From Gossypium raimondii (Eukaryota; Streptophyta; Magnoliopsida; Malvales; Malvaceae), in contig NC_068576.1 in assembly GCF_025698545.1 (NCBI RefSeq), positions 54,036,390-54,100,389 on the forward strand: a stretch of DNA of 64,000 nucleotides, written 5' to 3'. Below the pieces are notes generated by a model. The model saw only the letters and a list, made by a program, of their open reading frames with translations, made no database searches and was not told the origin of the DNA. The position numbers were made by a program, and so were the translations under genes. Numbering within the stretch: the stretch's first letter is position 1; the number at the start of each line of letters is the position of its first letter. Of the stretch, positions 11,377 to 24,957 are shown piece after piece.

Positions 11377-12454
11377 ATGACGAGTAACTTCAACATGGAG
11401 CACTGGGATTGCCAAGCAGTAACTGGTGAAACTTGCAGCAACAATGATGCTTTTATCTCTTATATGGAAAACCCAGAATTCAGTTTTGGTCCTTTGAGTT
11501 TTCAACATGGAGATGAAGATCATCTCATGAGTTTCCCAGAAGTTTTTGAACCAAACCCTAATGTTTTAGATGGGTTAATGGAGGAACTTTACAAGCCTTT
11601 CTGTCCTGAGTTGAACCCATATACAATACCAGTTCTTGAAGATCACGTGGAGGAACCAGAGTGCCAAAAACAGCAGCCACTTGTTGTTTCTGGTACAAAC
11701 AAGGATTCGACCAAGCCTAAAAGATCCAGGTTTGTAATTAAATTCATGGTTTTTACAAAAAGTTTTACATGTACTTATAACTTCACATGTTTCAGCAGGA
11801 AGAAACAGCAACATAGAGTTGTGAAGCATGTAACAGCTGATGATGGTCTTCAATCGGATATATGGTCATGGCGAAAATATGGGCAGAAACCCATCAAAGG
11901 ATCACCATATCCAAGGTAAATATTCATTTATCATCTTTGTTTTGATATATATATATATATATATTTGAAGGGGTCATTGAGTATTTTTGAATGGAAAAAA
12001 ACACAGGAGCTATTACAGGTGCAGTAGCTCAAAAGGATGTTTAGCAAGGAAGCAAGTAGAGCGTAGCTGCTCGGATCCTCGAGTCTTTATTATAACCTAC
12101 ACAGCCGAGCACAACCATGGCCACCCGAGTCGACGGAACTCGCTTGCAGGAAGCACTCGCAACAAATCATCAACAGTGGCTAAGCCTAAAAACCTTGCCG
12201 ATAAAAATGAACCCCATGAGGTTGCAGAATCGACGGTTCTTTCTCCGGCGGTCATTAAAGATGAGTCGGTGAAACAAGAGAGCATAACAATGGAGGGGGG
12301 CAAGATTCTAACGCCGGACATAATGTTGAGCGACGAATTAGTTGAAAGCTTTGAGGGTTTTGGGGATTTATTTGTAGACCAGTTTCCAGATTTGTCTCAC
12401 GAATTATGGTTCATGAACGAATCTGCAACCTTAACTGGCGGTTTGCTGAATTAG
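11377..12454 (+). CDS. WRKY22/27/29-like: WRKY transcription factor, group IIe (WRKY22/27/29 type)
   Basis: Three exons: 11377-11729, 11799-11915, 12007-12454; 305 codons plus stop. The basic KPKRSRRKKQQ stretch leads into the WRKY domain (residues about 136-196) with WRKYGQK, and the zinc ligands are C-x5-C-x23-H-x-H. The second intron falls after PYPR inside the domain, the usual position for this group. The [12 protein letters not shown]-like block after the domain is typical of WRKY22/27/29. An acidic C-terminus ([13 protein letters not shown]) may activate transcription. In Arabidopsis these proteins act downstream of FLS2 in pattern-triggered immunity; that role is inferred here. An internal ATG at 11395 (MEHWDCQAV) aligns better with family N-termini and may be the real start. 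The intron 1 acceptor is a tandem CAGCAG, so a one-residue isoform difference is possible; I used the downstream AG. Confidence 0.93.
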
Positions 12455-13854
12455 TTTTAGAGCAGACATAATAAGCCAGCCATGTAATAACAACCAAATT
12501 GCACACTTGTACCAGCTGAAGAGTGTCTCTTTTGCAATTTCAGTTTCTGTTTCTGTAATTCATTTGTTACAAGGAGTTGAATATATCATAGTTTTTTTTC
12601 TAATTTATTTAAGATAATAACCAAAATTTATTTTAAAAAATTATATAATAAATTTATTAATAAACAATTAAAAGTTAATCAAAGGAGGACTGGCCTGTTA
12701 TTCATTGTTAATTTTGAGGTAATATCGGCTTCTTCGTTAAGATGGAGCAATGTTGACAAAAAGATCAAAGGAGGTAGCAAAGTATAAATGACAGTTCATT
12801 TGTACATAATAAATGTTGAAAGTCAAGAAAGTCAGAATTGACCACTTCTTTCAAATGATTAATTTGTATTTTATTGTCAATATGTCCCAACTTGCATTTC
12901 CTACAAGTTTTTGGCTATTGGTAATTACTAATTACAAACAACTAAGCTTGCTTACACTCTTTAAACTTGTTGCTTAAGATTAATTAGGTTTCAACTAGTC
13001 AAAACAGCATATATATATATATATATATTATTTAAACGTTGTTTGAGTTAGTGTTACGAGTCAATTGAGTACTAATTGGTTATATCTTTCTCGTATCTAA
13101 AATAAGTTATATTATTCAAAAAATTTATTTTTTTAAAACTAATAAAAATTTTGCTTGTGGTAAAATTTACATGTTTAAATTTCATTTTAATCACAGTTTA
13201 TTTATTTTTTCATTTTATTATCATACAAATTTAATGTGTTATTATTAATTAGTTTCAAAACATATGTTTCATTATTTATTATATATATGTCATTTTAAAC
13301 ACGCATTTGTATTCTAAGTATATAATTTCTACATGCATATGCGTGTAATAATATTTCTAGTTATATATTAAGCACTTGATTGAGTTAGCGTTATAAGTCA
13401 ACAATGTTGTTGAGTTATGTGAAAAGTAGTTTATTTTACAAAATATTGTTTTGAGAGTATTTTTATATTTTATATAAAAAAAGTATACAAAATAAGATTT
13501 CAACCTAAGCTATAGTTTTCAAAATTTATACTTTTAATATTTCACCCAAACTTAATTTATTAATTTATTAATTTTTATAAAGATTATAAAGATATTTGAT
13601 ACACAATTCTATTTTTTATAAATATATTTGACACGGATGTGTCATAATTTAATATATAAATATTTCTTAAATAAGCAATAAATTCTGCAATTATTTTAAA
13701 AAATAAAAGGGTTTCTATGCACAAAGGTTGGAACCCTGAAAATTTACTACTATCTAGATGAGTATAGATATTCCCTTAAAGTTTAAATTACTTAATTGAT
13801 TCGATGAATATAGGAAATTCATGGGTTTCGGTTGCCTGATGCAACTCCGGTAAA
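12455..13854. other. AT-rich spacer between convergent WRKY and GH9 genes
   Basis: Both genes end towards this region, so it holds their 3' UTRs. An (AT)n tract lies at about 13008-13028. No coding sequence or clear mobile element was recognised. Confidence 0.6.
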
Positions 13855-15609
13855 TTACATGTAGTCGACCATATTTATGGTTGTATTTATCAGCAGCAGT
13901 TGCAGAGGCTCCTGTTTGGTTCCATCAAGCAAAGCTGCCACTGCACCTACAAAAGCTGCATTAATATAAGTTGTGGGTTCGGAATGCGAGTAATCCGATC
14001 TCTGATCATTGAAATGGTCACTTGAATCAGGACCTCCCACGATTGCTCCGACATGTTGATTTGGATTCGGGTTGTTCGAAGAGTAATAACTCGAGTAGCC
14101 ATCGTTACACCCCACCCTGCTCGGGTGACTGTGGATAGAAGGGATGGATGAGCCTCTATGGTGAAGCTGCATGGGATATTTACTCCCAAACCCCACCATG
14201 TATGACATTTTCATGGGGTTGTTCCCCAATATGTAATTCACCTGCAATAATATCAGTATATAAATGTAACCTTATTCTTGGTTTTTTATATCAATATCAG
14301 TATATATGTATATATACCTGTGATTTTACGAAAGATTTGATTTGGGAGGCTGAGAAATGTGCAGAGCCACAATGGATGCCATCAATATTAGATGTCATTA
14401 AGGTTTTGGAGTAGACAGATAGCACCGTGCAAGAGCTTGTAACGTATTGCAAATTAGAGCTATCTCTTATATACAAAAGGCCACCTGAAAACAAACCAGA
14501 AAATTTATTAGCTTAGTGACGATCATTTAGAAATCTAAGTTATTCATTAGTGATTTTAAGAGGTGTATGTATGTACCAGCAGTTGTTTGAATCTGTAAAG
14601 AGCTGCTTCCTGGCATTAGTGCACATATAAATGATTCAACATCAGTCTTATATTTAGACAAATCCTTCTTCCCACCATAGAATTCCTGAACAAGAACTGT
14701 TAATACCTTTCTTTTAGTTTGTTACTTATAAAGAAGGGTCATATGATTCTACCTTTGCTAGTAATGCTTGAGCTCCAGCAAATTTGGTGTCCCAACTAAA
14801 CTCTGATACTGCTTGACTCCATCCTTGGTTGCTCAAAACATAGTTTAAGTATTTTTCATCTCTACTTGCCTTGTATAGCCAAGCTGCAGACCATAATAAC
14901 TCGTCCTATATATATATATATATATCAGATGCAAAGCTCAAATGATTATATGGTTTTCAACATTGCTAAAGGTTTATGATTTACCTGATATCCTGAGAAA
15001 GAGCAGTAGAAAGGGCAAGAGTCTTTGTATGATCCCCTATACTTGTCTGCTAATTTGAATAACTGTGCAGCCAATATGATTGAGATTGAAATGCATACAA
15101 GGCATGAAGGGACAAATTTAAACGAGCTACTTACTGATTTGGATTTGCTTAACAGCTTTTTAGAGTAATTGGAATCAACTCGTTTGAAGACTAATGAAGC
15201 AGCTGAAAGAGCGGCGGAAGCCTCAGCCGAGGCTTCTGTGCCTGGTGAATCGGAAGTGATTTTATAGAGTGTTCGAGGGGTGTCCATGTCTTCAGGACGC
15301 TCCCAGCACTGGTGATCAGCGTTTCCATCCCCAACCTGAGTATAAAGTGTGGTGGGTGAAGTATGGGCTCGCAATATAAAATCAGTGCCCCAACGGATAG
15401 CAGCGCGGAGGTGGCTAAGCTGATGGGCCGAAGAGATTTCATGCCGGTACTCAACGGCTGCCCAACTCAACAATGTCACTGTAAACGCCATTGGCCATCC
15501 GAACTTCACATTATCCCCAGCATCATAGTAACCTCCCACCAGATTGACCTGCACACAAAACCAAATCCAAACTTCAAAATTAGTCTACTATTTGCCGAAG
15601 CTCAATTTT

Positions 15610-15642
<33 letters not shown>

Positions 15643-15920
15643 GTACCAAGTAATTTGGTAGCCATACATACATTATCAGGTTTGCCATCAGTGAGTGCAG
15701 AGTCTCCCCTCCATTTCAGTCTCTGGTTAGCCGGCAACTTCCCCGAACGTTGTCCTTCAAAGAACATGATTGCTTTGCCTAGTGCATCCTTATAGTCATA
15801 AGACAAATGTTCCACATCCTCGAAGGCTAGTTCATTGTGACTACTACTAGTCAATGCCATGGCTAAGTTGCAGCACAAGACCAGACCCCATACTATTTCA
15901 ACACACCCCATTTTTTTCAT
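13855..15920 (-). CDS. Secreted endo-1,4-beta-glucanase, glycosyl hydrolase family 9 (class B)
   Basis: Seven exons on the minus strand: 15920-15672, 15548-15135, 15062-14985, 14905-14753, 14685-14577, 14484-14318, 14241-13855; 518 codons plus stop, all junctions in phase. The N-terminus is a signal peptide (hydrophobic [16 protein letters not shown]). GH9 hallmarks follow: [38 protein letters not shown] with the catalytic aspartates, MPGSSS, then the histidine motif HHRGSSIPS and the acid motif [20 protein letters not shown] carrying the catalytic Asp and Glu. There is no membrane anchor (class A) and no C-terminal CBM49 (class C), so it is class B. Such enzymes cut non-crystalline beta-1,4-glucan in the wall during growth, abscission or fibre development. 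The start is the first ATG after a TATAAATA box; a second ATG three codons on is possible. Confidence 0.93.
15608..15643. repeat. (ATC)n microsatellite in GH9 intron 1
   Basis: About eleven ATC units, inside the intron 15671-15549 of the endoglucanase gene. Trinucleotide repeats like this are often length-variable between individuals. Confidence 0.85.
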
Positions 15921-15977
15921 GACTTACAATTTGCATTAACTAACCTGCATGGTCTTTAATGGTTGGCCTTGCTGGTT

Positions 15978-15987
15978 ATTTATAGAC
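15978..15987 (-). promoter_or_regulatory. Probable TATA box of the GH9 gene
   Basis: On the minus strand this reads TCTATAAATA, about 60 bp upstream of the ATG at 15920, a normal distance if the 5' UTR is about 30 bp. Confidence 0.5.
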
Positions 15988-18458
15988 CTTTTTTCACCAC
16001 AACTGATGCTGTAGCTGGTTATTTAACAAAAATCAAACAAGCGTTGATGACATGGGAAGAATGGAGATGGCGTGAAGTGAATAAATTAAGAATGTGTTGC
16101 AAAGTCAGTAAGAGTTGAATCACAAGACTGTACTAATAATGTGAGTGAGAGCACAATGAGATATGGTTTCACCCACTCCTTCACGTCATGTATCTTCTTT
16201 CGTGTGATTTTTTCCATACGAGAAAACCATAAATTTCAATGGTTCATTGAACCTTTTAGTTATGGGCCTAAATATAATGATTGTTCTCATACGGCTTCGC
16301 TCATATATACGTCTATGTTAGTGGTTTGGCTATTAATAAACATATGACTGATGATACTACAGGAAGATCACTACGATCAACTTGTGGCCCATGTTCAGTT
16401 TTTGAATGTCCAAATAGCCAATCATCTACCAAAAGCCCAAATCAATCTTAACCTTATCCGTTGCCTGTAAGTTAAACCCTGTTAGAAGCAACAATCTCCC
16501 TTTGCCATATCCTAACATGGAACTCGTTTCCCTGCTAAGAGAAGATTCAAATAAATATTTATCAAATGGAATGAAATTTTTAATCTAAACTTAACTGATT
16601 TGTCAATAAGTCATCACGATTATACCATAATATTATTAAAATCAACTGTCAAATATTACTAACCCAACTTAATACAACATAAGATTATTTTACAAACCAA
16701 TCAATAAAAAAATAATTTTAGGGCTAAACCTAAAGGTTCTCACTCCTTTCTTCATCTTATTTTTATTACTCGAATTGATTTTAAGTATAAAAAAGGTCTT
16801 AAAATATAAATACGGATACTCTCTTAACTTATTTTCTTTTAGCAAAATTTAAAAATATCTAGACTCATTTTCAAACCCGACACATTATCGAGATATATAT
16901 ATATATATATATTTATAAATCCAACTTTTATTTTTGTGGCCAAAATTCTTAAGACCAACCTCACTAATACTTTTTCCTCTAAATTCATTTCTTTAGCACG
17001 TTTAATAATTTCTTATAAAGCAAAGTAGTAGCATTCAATCAATTCTATCAACGATTATCTTAGACTCTTTTCCAATTGATTAAGCGTAGGTTGAATTATA
17101 GTCTCCTTTTCACACATCAAGATTTAGCTAAACCAGAAAACAATAATCATTTAAGCATTCTTTCTCAGTGGATTAGCCCTCCCCCTTTTTTCTCTTTTTC
17201 TTATTTAATGTTCATAAGCTGTCTGCCATGGAGTTTTCATGAGGCCAATACATGAAACACTTGTCTGTGTTCCCAATAATTTCGCCGTATTAAGAAAGAA
17301 AAAAGAAAAACCCTTTAAATATGCGCACATAATCTAACCTTCTATTCCCATTTATGACTTGCTTAACCCCCCCCCCCTTAATGCATTTTCTAGAAAAATG
17401 AGTTAGTGCTTCTTAGTTGCTGCCTTAGATAACATATTTTTTTTGCAAAATAACTTAGTGGTGGAGATTTCCTGCCTTTTGTTCTCTTTTTTTTAGCAAC
17501 AATTAAAGGATCTCTAGTTGACTTTCAATTACTGAAATCCAAGCAATGATTATTCGTCTCATTCATACTATCCACATTTTGCATCAAATAATGAAGTTAA
17601 AACTTGAATATTAAAATATATTCTAAGTAAAATTTTTAAAATTGGATCGATGGTCGAATTGGTCATGCCACTAGTTTATACGATTCGATTAAATAAATCA
17701 TTAAAAATCATAAAAAAAAACTCGACTCAGTTTATTTTTAACCTAGTTCAATTAGTTCGTACCAGTTTACAGCTTAACTAATCTAATGTCTCTCTCTGGA
17801 CCGCTACCCCAACTAATCTAATCTGGTTCAAACAACCATGACTCTAAGTCTCTAGACTTTATACCGTTGGAATTTAGTCCTCTTACTTTTATTTCAAAAA
17901 TTTAATGTCTCTACTTTTTAGATTTAACAATTCGCTTTCAAATTATATTTAACCACGTAACACTTTAATTGAAAAGTTAACTATATTAACTATTTGAATT
18001 AATCAATAAAATTATAAAAATATAAAGACCGAATTATGTTAAAAAGTAAAGTGTAAGGATTAATTCTCGATTTTAAACATAGTAGAAGGACCAAAACTAA
18101 AAATTAACCGTTGTTATAAAATAAAATAAAAAGAAAAGAGGCATGGTGGGTGTGCCACGTGTTAACATGAGGTATATAGATAGATATGAATATTTAAATT
18201 TTTAGCATATTTTTAGGACTAAAACTGAAACTATACCACCGTTTGGAAATCTCAATAAAAAAAAGAAAAAAGAAAAAAAGACGGGAGCTTTTTTTTTGCC
18301 AGGTGTCAAAAAGAAGCATGGTTTGGACACTACTTTATGAAACTCAATAAAAAAATCTAGATATCTAGAAGTGAAAATGAAAATGATAAAAATAAAAAGA
18401 TGTCGATAAATTGTATCAATATGAGAAAACATAGAACCAAATGAAAAAGTTGTTGACA
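15988..18458. other. Gene-free AT-rich spacer
   Basis: No protein-like frame was recognised. There is an (AT)n tract at about 16891-16911 and a poly-C run at about 17369. The stretch 17640-17860 has ATTCGATTAAATAAATC and TAGTTCAATTAGTTCG motifs that resemble, loosely, stretches at 22370-22510, 27000-27230 and 36970-37210; these may be old copies of one non-autonomous repeat. Confidence 0.5.
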
Positions 18459-20148
18459 ACGTTTATACTTATAATGCTGCTATTGAAATAGCAAAAAAAA
18501 ATGAGGATCTTGAGCCTATATTTGTTAAGGAATGTAGAAATAGAAAAATTGGTCAGATTAGAAAAATGCAATTCAAGCATAATTGAAGTCACTCACTAAA
18601 TGGGTATTTGTGCCAAAACAAAATGAGAAAAATGAAATCGTAAGATATAAAGCACAACTTGTAGCACAAGAATTTTCGCAAAGACCTGACATTGATTATG
18701 AAGAGACATACTCTCTTGTGATGAATGCAATCACGTTTAGATATCTTGTTAGTCTAGCAATACGTGAAAAACTTGACATGCATCTAATGAAAACCGTTAC
18801 AATCTATTTGTATGGTTCACTTGATAGTAAAATTTATATGAAGATCTTTGAAGGATTTAAAATCCCAAAAGGATATAGAGTTCCCTAGGAAAATTGCTCG
18901 GTCAAATTAAAGAAATCCTTATATGGATTAAAACAATTTGGACGTGACACAATCTTCTTGGTGAATATTAGTTAAAAGAAGGTTATAAAAATGATTCAAT
19001 TTGCCCATACATTTTTATAAAAGGTATGGATCAAAATTTTGTGATAATTGTTGTTTATGTTGATGATTTAAATATTATTAGAACTCACAAAGAGCTTCAA
19101 AATATAGTAAATTATTTAAAGAAAGATTTTGAGTGGAAATATCTTAGAAAAACAAAGTTTTGTCTCGACCTAAAGATCGAGCGTTTAAAGGATGGAATTC
19201 ATGTCCATCAATCATGTTATATAGAAAAGATCTTAAAGAAATTTTATATGAATAAATCACATCCATTGAGTACCCCATGGTTCCATTTTGTTTTTGCGAA
19301 AATGATGAAGTATTTCTTGGTCTTAAAGTACCATCTCTAAGTGACATAAAGGCATTTATGTATCTTGCAAACAACACACGACCCGGTATAACATTCGTTG
19401 TGATCTTGTTAGCATGACTTAGTTATTCTCCAACACATAGACACATAGATATTGGAATGGAATTTAAACATGTATTTAGATATCTTAAAAGAATAGTTGG
19501 AATGAGGTTAATTATTTTATTCAAGTAAATCAAGATCTCTATTAATTGACATTAGTTGTTGCCTTTTCAAATCATACATAAATAATTGCAATGCATGAGG
19601 CAGGCTAAGAATGCGTTTAGCTAAGGTTGTTAATTCAACATATCTAGAAGATATGTGATTTGTCTTTGCAAGAAAATATGTCAACTATCATATGCAAAAA
19701 TAATATAGCATGTATAACTCAATTGAAAGGTGGTTGCATCAAATGTGATAGAAGAAAACATATTTCACCAAAATTATTCTCCACTCATGATATTGAGAAA
19801 AAACGTGATATAAAACTTTAACAAATTTGTTCCAGTGATAATTTGACTGGTTTTTTTATCAAGGCATTGTCAACCACAACATTTGAAAAACTAGTATAGA
19901 ATATTGGAGTGCGTTAGCTCAAAGATCTAATGTGATGTTGGCATTATGGAGAGTCTAAAACACAATGTATTTTTTTCCTTCAACCAAAGTTTTGTTTCAT
20001 TGGGTTTTCCTAATAAAAGTTTTTAATGAGGCAACTTGTAATAGGAGATTGTGTATTATTTTTCCTTCATTATATTTTCATCCCACAGAGTTTTTCCTAA
20101 TAAGGTTTTAATGAAGCACATTTTCATTAATGAACATTAAATGGGGAG
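18459..20148 (+). pseudogene. Decayed Ty1/copia pol (reverse transcriptase to RNase H)
   Basis: Broken frames run in one direction and keep copia order. The linker before RT is at about 18460-18570. RT blocks follow: KWVFVPKQNEKNEIVRYKAQ at 18598, SLYGLKQ at about 18915, YVDDLNII at about 19057, and HQSCYIEKILKKFYM at about 19205. RNase H and tail fragments follow (KHVFRYLKR at about 19467, KHISPK at about 19755). Several stop codons and frameshifts interrupt it. No gag, protease or integrase was seen upstream, so the element is 5'-truncated. It is too damaged to make an enzyme. Confidence 0.85.
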
Positions 20149-20430
20149 TGTTGTAAATCCATTAATAAATGCATGTCCATATAACTCTCCAAACCCCCCC
20201 AAATGCATTCTCTTGTAACCCTTAAAAAAATTATAGGGCACCTTAATTATCTTTATTATATGTTTGTAACCTAGAGTGGTTGAGGCACTATAAATGGAGG
20301 GCATGTATAAGTTTTTTGGGATCCAAGTGGAAGTTGAATCATTGTTTCATTTTTCTATTATTCTCTCTTGTTTATTATATAATTCTCTTAGTTTATAATA
20401 TAAGCTCTTTTTTTTCAATTATTTCCTAAA
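20149..20430 (+). mobile_element. 3' LTR (start clear, end approximate) of the decayed copia
   Basis: A purine tract, AAATGGGGAG, is directly followed by TGTTGTAAATCC at 20149, the expected polypurine-tract/LTR junction downstream of pol. Inside is CACTATAAATGGAGGG, a promoter-like TATA at about 20288. I could not fix the right boundary and no target-site duplication is evident. Confidence 0.55.
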
Positions 20431-23400
20431 TCAATAATAAATAAAATATAAATATAAATAATATAATTAAGAACATAAATAGCATAATTTAAGCAGAAAT
20501 ATCACAAATAATTAATAAATTATGCACTTACCACCTAATATATAGGATTAACACATTTTATGTTATCTAAACTTTGTCGACCTAGAATATAAATTTAAAA
20601 TTTTATTTGAATTCACTGTTGTAAATAATTAATTTAAGTTGATTTTAGATGATATAAATTATTGAATATATAAAAATAATATAATATAATACATAATAAG
20701 AAAAAAATAAGTTGGATGGAAGCTAACATTAAACGTTGAAGTCCAAATTTAATTTATACATGATTTTTGTTTTCATTTTAGGCTTAAATTTTTGTTCAAA
20801 ATTTCTTAAATATCCAAATAAATTTCAGACTTGTACGGATAACGAGATGGTTAAACAAGTGTATTGTTTTGTTGTTATCTAAAGTTTGTTATATTATTAT
20901 ATCAGTCCATAAACTTAGGTAAATGAATGACATAAGCTAAGATATTAATTTAAGTGGTATTGAAACAGACTCTTCAGTTAAAGTCCTTACCTACTCAAAA
21001 TGTCCATTTCGTGCATAAATTTACAAGAAAAGTGATGGGTGGACTTTCGTGCATTCTTTTAACTTAGCTAATGCCGTTATCATTGACGACCAAGCAAAAG
21101 TCCTAGTCAATGGTTACCAACAATTTCGTTTAAATTATATCCCAACTCTAACTCTACCAAACATTTTCGATCAATCAGCCAAATATAATTAAATGTAGTG
21201 CTTCCATTTTAATAGAGTTATGATTGATACTGATAGTTTAGACATAGTTTAAGTCTGAAAAGATAATTTGTTAAGAAAAACGTGTGTTACAGCACTTAAA
21301 GAGAGTTCAACGGATCATATTCGATATATTCCTAGAAAAATAATGCTTAAAAGTTTTAAATCAAAATAAAACTAAAGATGATCTTGATCAATTTTTTCAC
21401 CAAAAAGAAATATAGGGCTTCCATGTTTCTGTATCATATATTAATAATTTATAAGTTCTGTTAACAATTTTATTTGATTAACTTTAATATTTGAAGTTTA
21501 ATTTCCTCCTTCAGTTTTTCGCCTTTAAAAGTAATGACATTTTGTTATTGACCTATCAAAACCTGCCGAGACTTATTTTTTTCATGTAAGCAATTTAGGT
21601 GGAATTAGTGACAGAATAAACAATAATATGAAATAAAAACAAAATTAATAAAATTTTAAAACAAAAAAAAAAGAATTAAATGAGTTTACTTGAAAATTTT
21701 GTTGTTTAATCTCTCGTATGTCTCAGCAAAATCCAAATTTCGGGGTCAGCTACCGCTTAAGCTGCCATTTATGGGAGGTCGGTGTGAGAAATTATCCTAA
21801 ATAAAATTTCCGATTAAACTTTTAGTTTCCATTTTCCTTAATGTGTTTTGATTCACTGTTTCAATAATGCTTGATTTATTAGTTTTGTTGGGAACGGTAA
21901 GTAACTCATCTATGTTCATGGAAAAGTCCAATTTGTTTGGTAATGAAAAGACAGATGTTAATTCGCTCCTAAAATTTTAATCAATATAAATTCCACATCA
22001 TCATTTGCGTGGACCAAAAATGTCATATCACAATTTTTAATAGTTCCACTTGGTGATTCGTTTTTTTAACTTAGTTAATTCTTGGAGGAAATATAAATCT
22101 ATGTATTATGGTGGACAATTTTTTTTAAATATCAATTTAAGAAAAATGGTATAATTTAGTGTTAGAATATACTTGTATTTTGGCATGTGAGATATCCCAC
22201 AGTTCAAAATAAGAAAATAAATTCGTGAAAATTGTTACATCTCGCGGAATATTTTCTAAAACCCAAAAACTCAAATACAACCCTATCTCTAAAACAAACA
22301 AAAAGAAAGTAAGGAATTTGAATAAATAAAACCAAATACAACACTCATTTGGCGCTTTTGTAGAATTGGATTGGTTGGTTAAATCGGGAATTGATCGAGA
22401 TATTAATTTAGAGAGGGGTTTTGAACCGGTTGATTCGAAAACAAATACGGATTGATTGACTAAATTTTAAAAAAAATTAATCGAATCGACCAACTAATGA
22501 TCTAACCAATACGACCACCAGTCTGACTTAAAGAACCATTGCTTTTATGAACTAAAGATTTGAATTACATAAATAAATTTGAAACCCTTTACCTATTGTT
22601 TCCTCAGTATGCGATTGCTTAACTCATTTTTTTTATTTCCAATATTTTCAATCTAACCCCAACATGTAGGGGCCAAATTGCTAATAAAACTTAATTTATA
22701 TTATATAGTTTTTCTTAATATATCTAAGCCATTTTTTATATATTTCATATCATGTTTTGACGACCTTTTTATTTGTTTATGTTTGGCCATCGCTAAGGGC
22801 AGTTATACTTAATAGGATGTTCTAGAAGATGATCTTTTCATTACTCTTTACTAGAAAAAAATTTAAGGGTCGAAATTAAATTTTAATTTTTATGATAGTA
22901 AAATATAATTTCGTCATTTTAAAGAATTTATATCTTTATAATTTTTTAAAAAATAAATTAAATTTTATCATTTTTAAGAGGGTTAAAATGTAATTTTACT
23001 TTTTTAATTTAAACTTTTAAAACACTTAAAAGAAAAAATTTCACTGGGCCTGCCCTACTCAAAAAAATATATTTATTTTAATATTTATATATATTAAAAA
23101 AAAAAAAGAGAGAAGAAACAGGCTTGTTTGTTGTTATTTGTTTAGCGTAATGTATATGATTTTAGGACATTTGGATTCTTTAATTTATGATTTTGAGGAG
23201 AGTCACAAAATTTAATCCAAAGCTTTCAAAGTTTTAATTTATAGAATTTTATATATTTTGGGGTATTTTTTAATTCCTTTTGTTTGTTTGGTAGTGTGGA
23301 TAAATGATGAAAATCTATGTGCTTACGCCTTATTATGGTTTTTAATCGTATAAGCTCAACTTATTTGATTTTAAAATATCATTTGTAAATTTAAGCTTGC

Positions 23401-24375
23401 TAGTAGAAAATTCTTTTTCTTTTTAATTTTGGTATGACAAACATCAAGTAACAAAATGTTACTAAAACTATGAAACCAAAAGTGTTGTAATTCCAAAGGT
23501 TTTGATTTTCTTCAAAGAATTTATAACTATAATTATATGTGTAGTAATAAAATTTAAGAAAAATTCACACGAGTTATATATGATAAAATTTAAGGGCCAC
23601 ATGTAGGGTCTTGGCCTTAAAAATTGAAAATTTATATTTTATTCTTTAAAAGGTATAAAATTACATTTTAATTTTCCAAAATAATAAAATTTTAACTTAA
23701 TATTATAAAAATATTAATCAATACAATATTGAAATTATATTTTAACTTTTATCAAAATTTATAACTTAATTTTAATCTCCAATAAACTTTTTCTAACTTC
23801 TAAACATCACATTTTCTCATTAAATAAAACTGAATGGAAATTAACATTGTTAAAACTATTACAGGATACAGTTGGGAAATCATTTTCGTTCTAGAAACCC
23901 CAACAGATAGAAAAATAAGTGGATAGTATAAAGCACAAATCCTATATATATATATATAAATGTGATAGTTCCATGAAACTGAATAAGGGCTGTTTGAACA
24001 GCTCAATCATTTTCTTTGTCAGGATTTGAAATTTTGGGTCCATAAGCATTTCACATTTGCCAAACATGAGAAGAGATTAGTTTCAAATGTTTCATAAATT
24101 AAAACCAATTTGTGCTTACATGAAGGATTAATATAATTAATTTTGAAGCACTAAACTTACTCTCTCTCTTTTTTGGCTTCAACCTGCATTTGTAATATTA
24201 AATTTTCTATTCTCACTCTCTTTTTTAATTTAATGCTTAAAAAATATTAATTAATTATTTCCACAACAAAATATATTTAATTAAGCCTTTAGACAATAAA
24301 ATGAAACTAATTAAGTTCGTTGTTAATTGTTATTGTGTTAACCTGGCCATTAATAGTTGTTTGTTGCGTGACTAG
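20431..24375. other. Gene-free AT-rich spacer
   Basis: I see no coding sequence. The stretches at 22860-23010 and 23600-23760 share a pattern of runs such as TAAAATTACATTTTAATTTT and may be old relatives of one repeat. The segment 22370-22510 resembles the 17640 repeat. Otherwise it is low-complexity AT-rich sequence. Confidence 0.5.
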
Positions 24376-24957
24376 ACTTGATCATGGACAGAGTCAGGTT
24401 GAGTCAATGCAAAATTTTAGGTCTATTTTCTAGGCACGGGCTTGAATTGAAGAATGGGCCTAAATTTTTGCCCAAGTCTGGTCCAAATAAAAAATACTAA
24501 ACCCAAGTTTGGTCCAACTCGCTCGTATTAAATTTTTTATATAAAAATAAATTTAAAAAATATAGTACATCAAATACATTAAAAACATTAAAATATTTTT
24601 CCTAACAAATTAAAAAAAAATTCTTTAGACTTAAATAACACTAAAATAGTTGCAACTTAACAAGTAAATGCCTCTAAAATAGTAGAAAAAATAATAATAA
24701 AATAAGAGTTATACAATATCCAAACAATAACAACAAAATAGTGGCAATATAATAGCAAAATGACAGCAAATCAACATCAAAATGGCAGCAAAATAACAAC
24801 GAAAAAATTAGGTTAATTCAAATCGGGCCAGGCATAGGCTAAAAATCTTACCCCAGGCTAAACAAGTCTTATTGTTTATCCAAGTTCATTTTTTGGACTA
24901 AAATTTTTACCCAAACCTTCTCACTTTTTAAGCAGGTGGTCCAGCACATGATCAAGT
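24376..24957. repeat. Dispersed A-rich repeat, copy 2, with short terminal inverted repeats
   Basis: The element begins ACTTGATCATG and ends CATGATCAAGT, a perfect 11-bp inverted pair. The body matches 8581-9240 in the same orientation, including CTCGTATTAAATT and the AAATGCCTCTAAAATAGTAG block. It is about 580 bp and non-coding. I could not identify a convincing target-site duplication, so the transposon class is open. Confidence 0.65.

Noticed and set aside
15363-15795. Plus-strand frames with a poly-His or poly-Ile run
   Set aside because: Products of the (ATC)n microsatellite and the antisense of GH9 exons.
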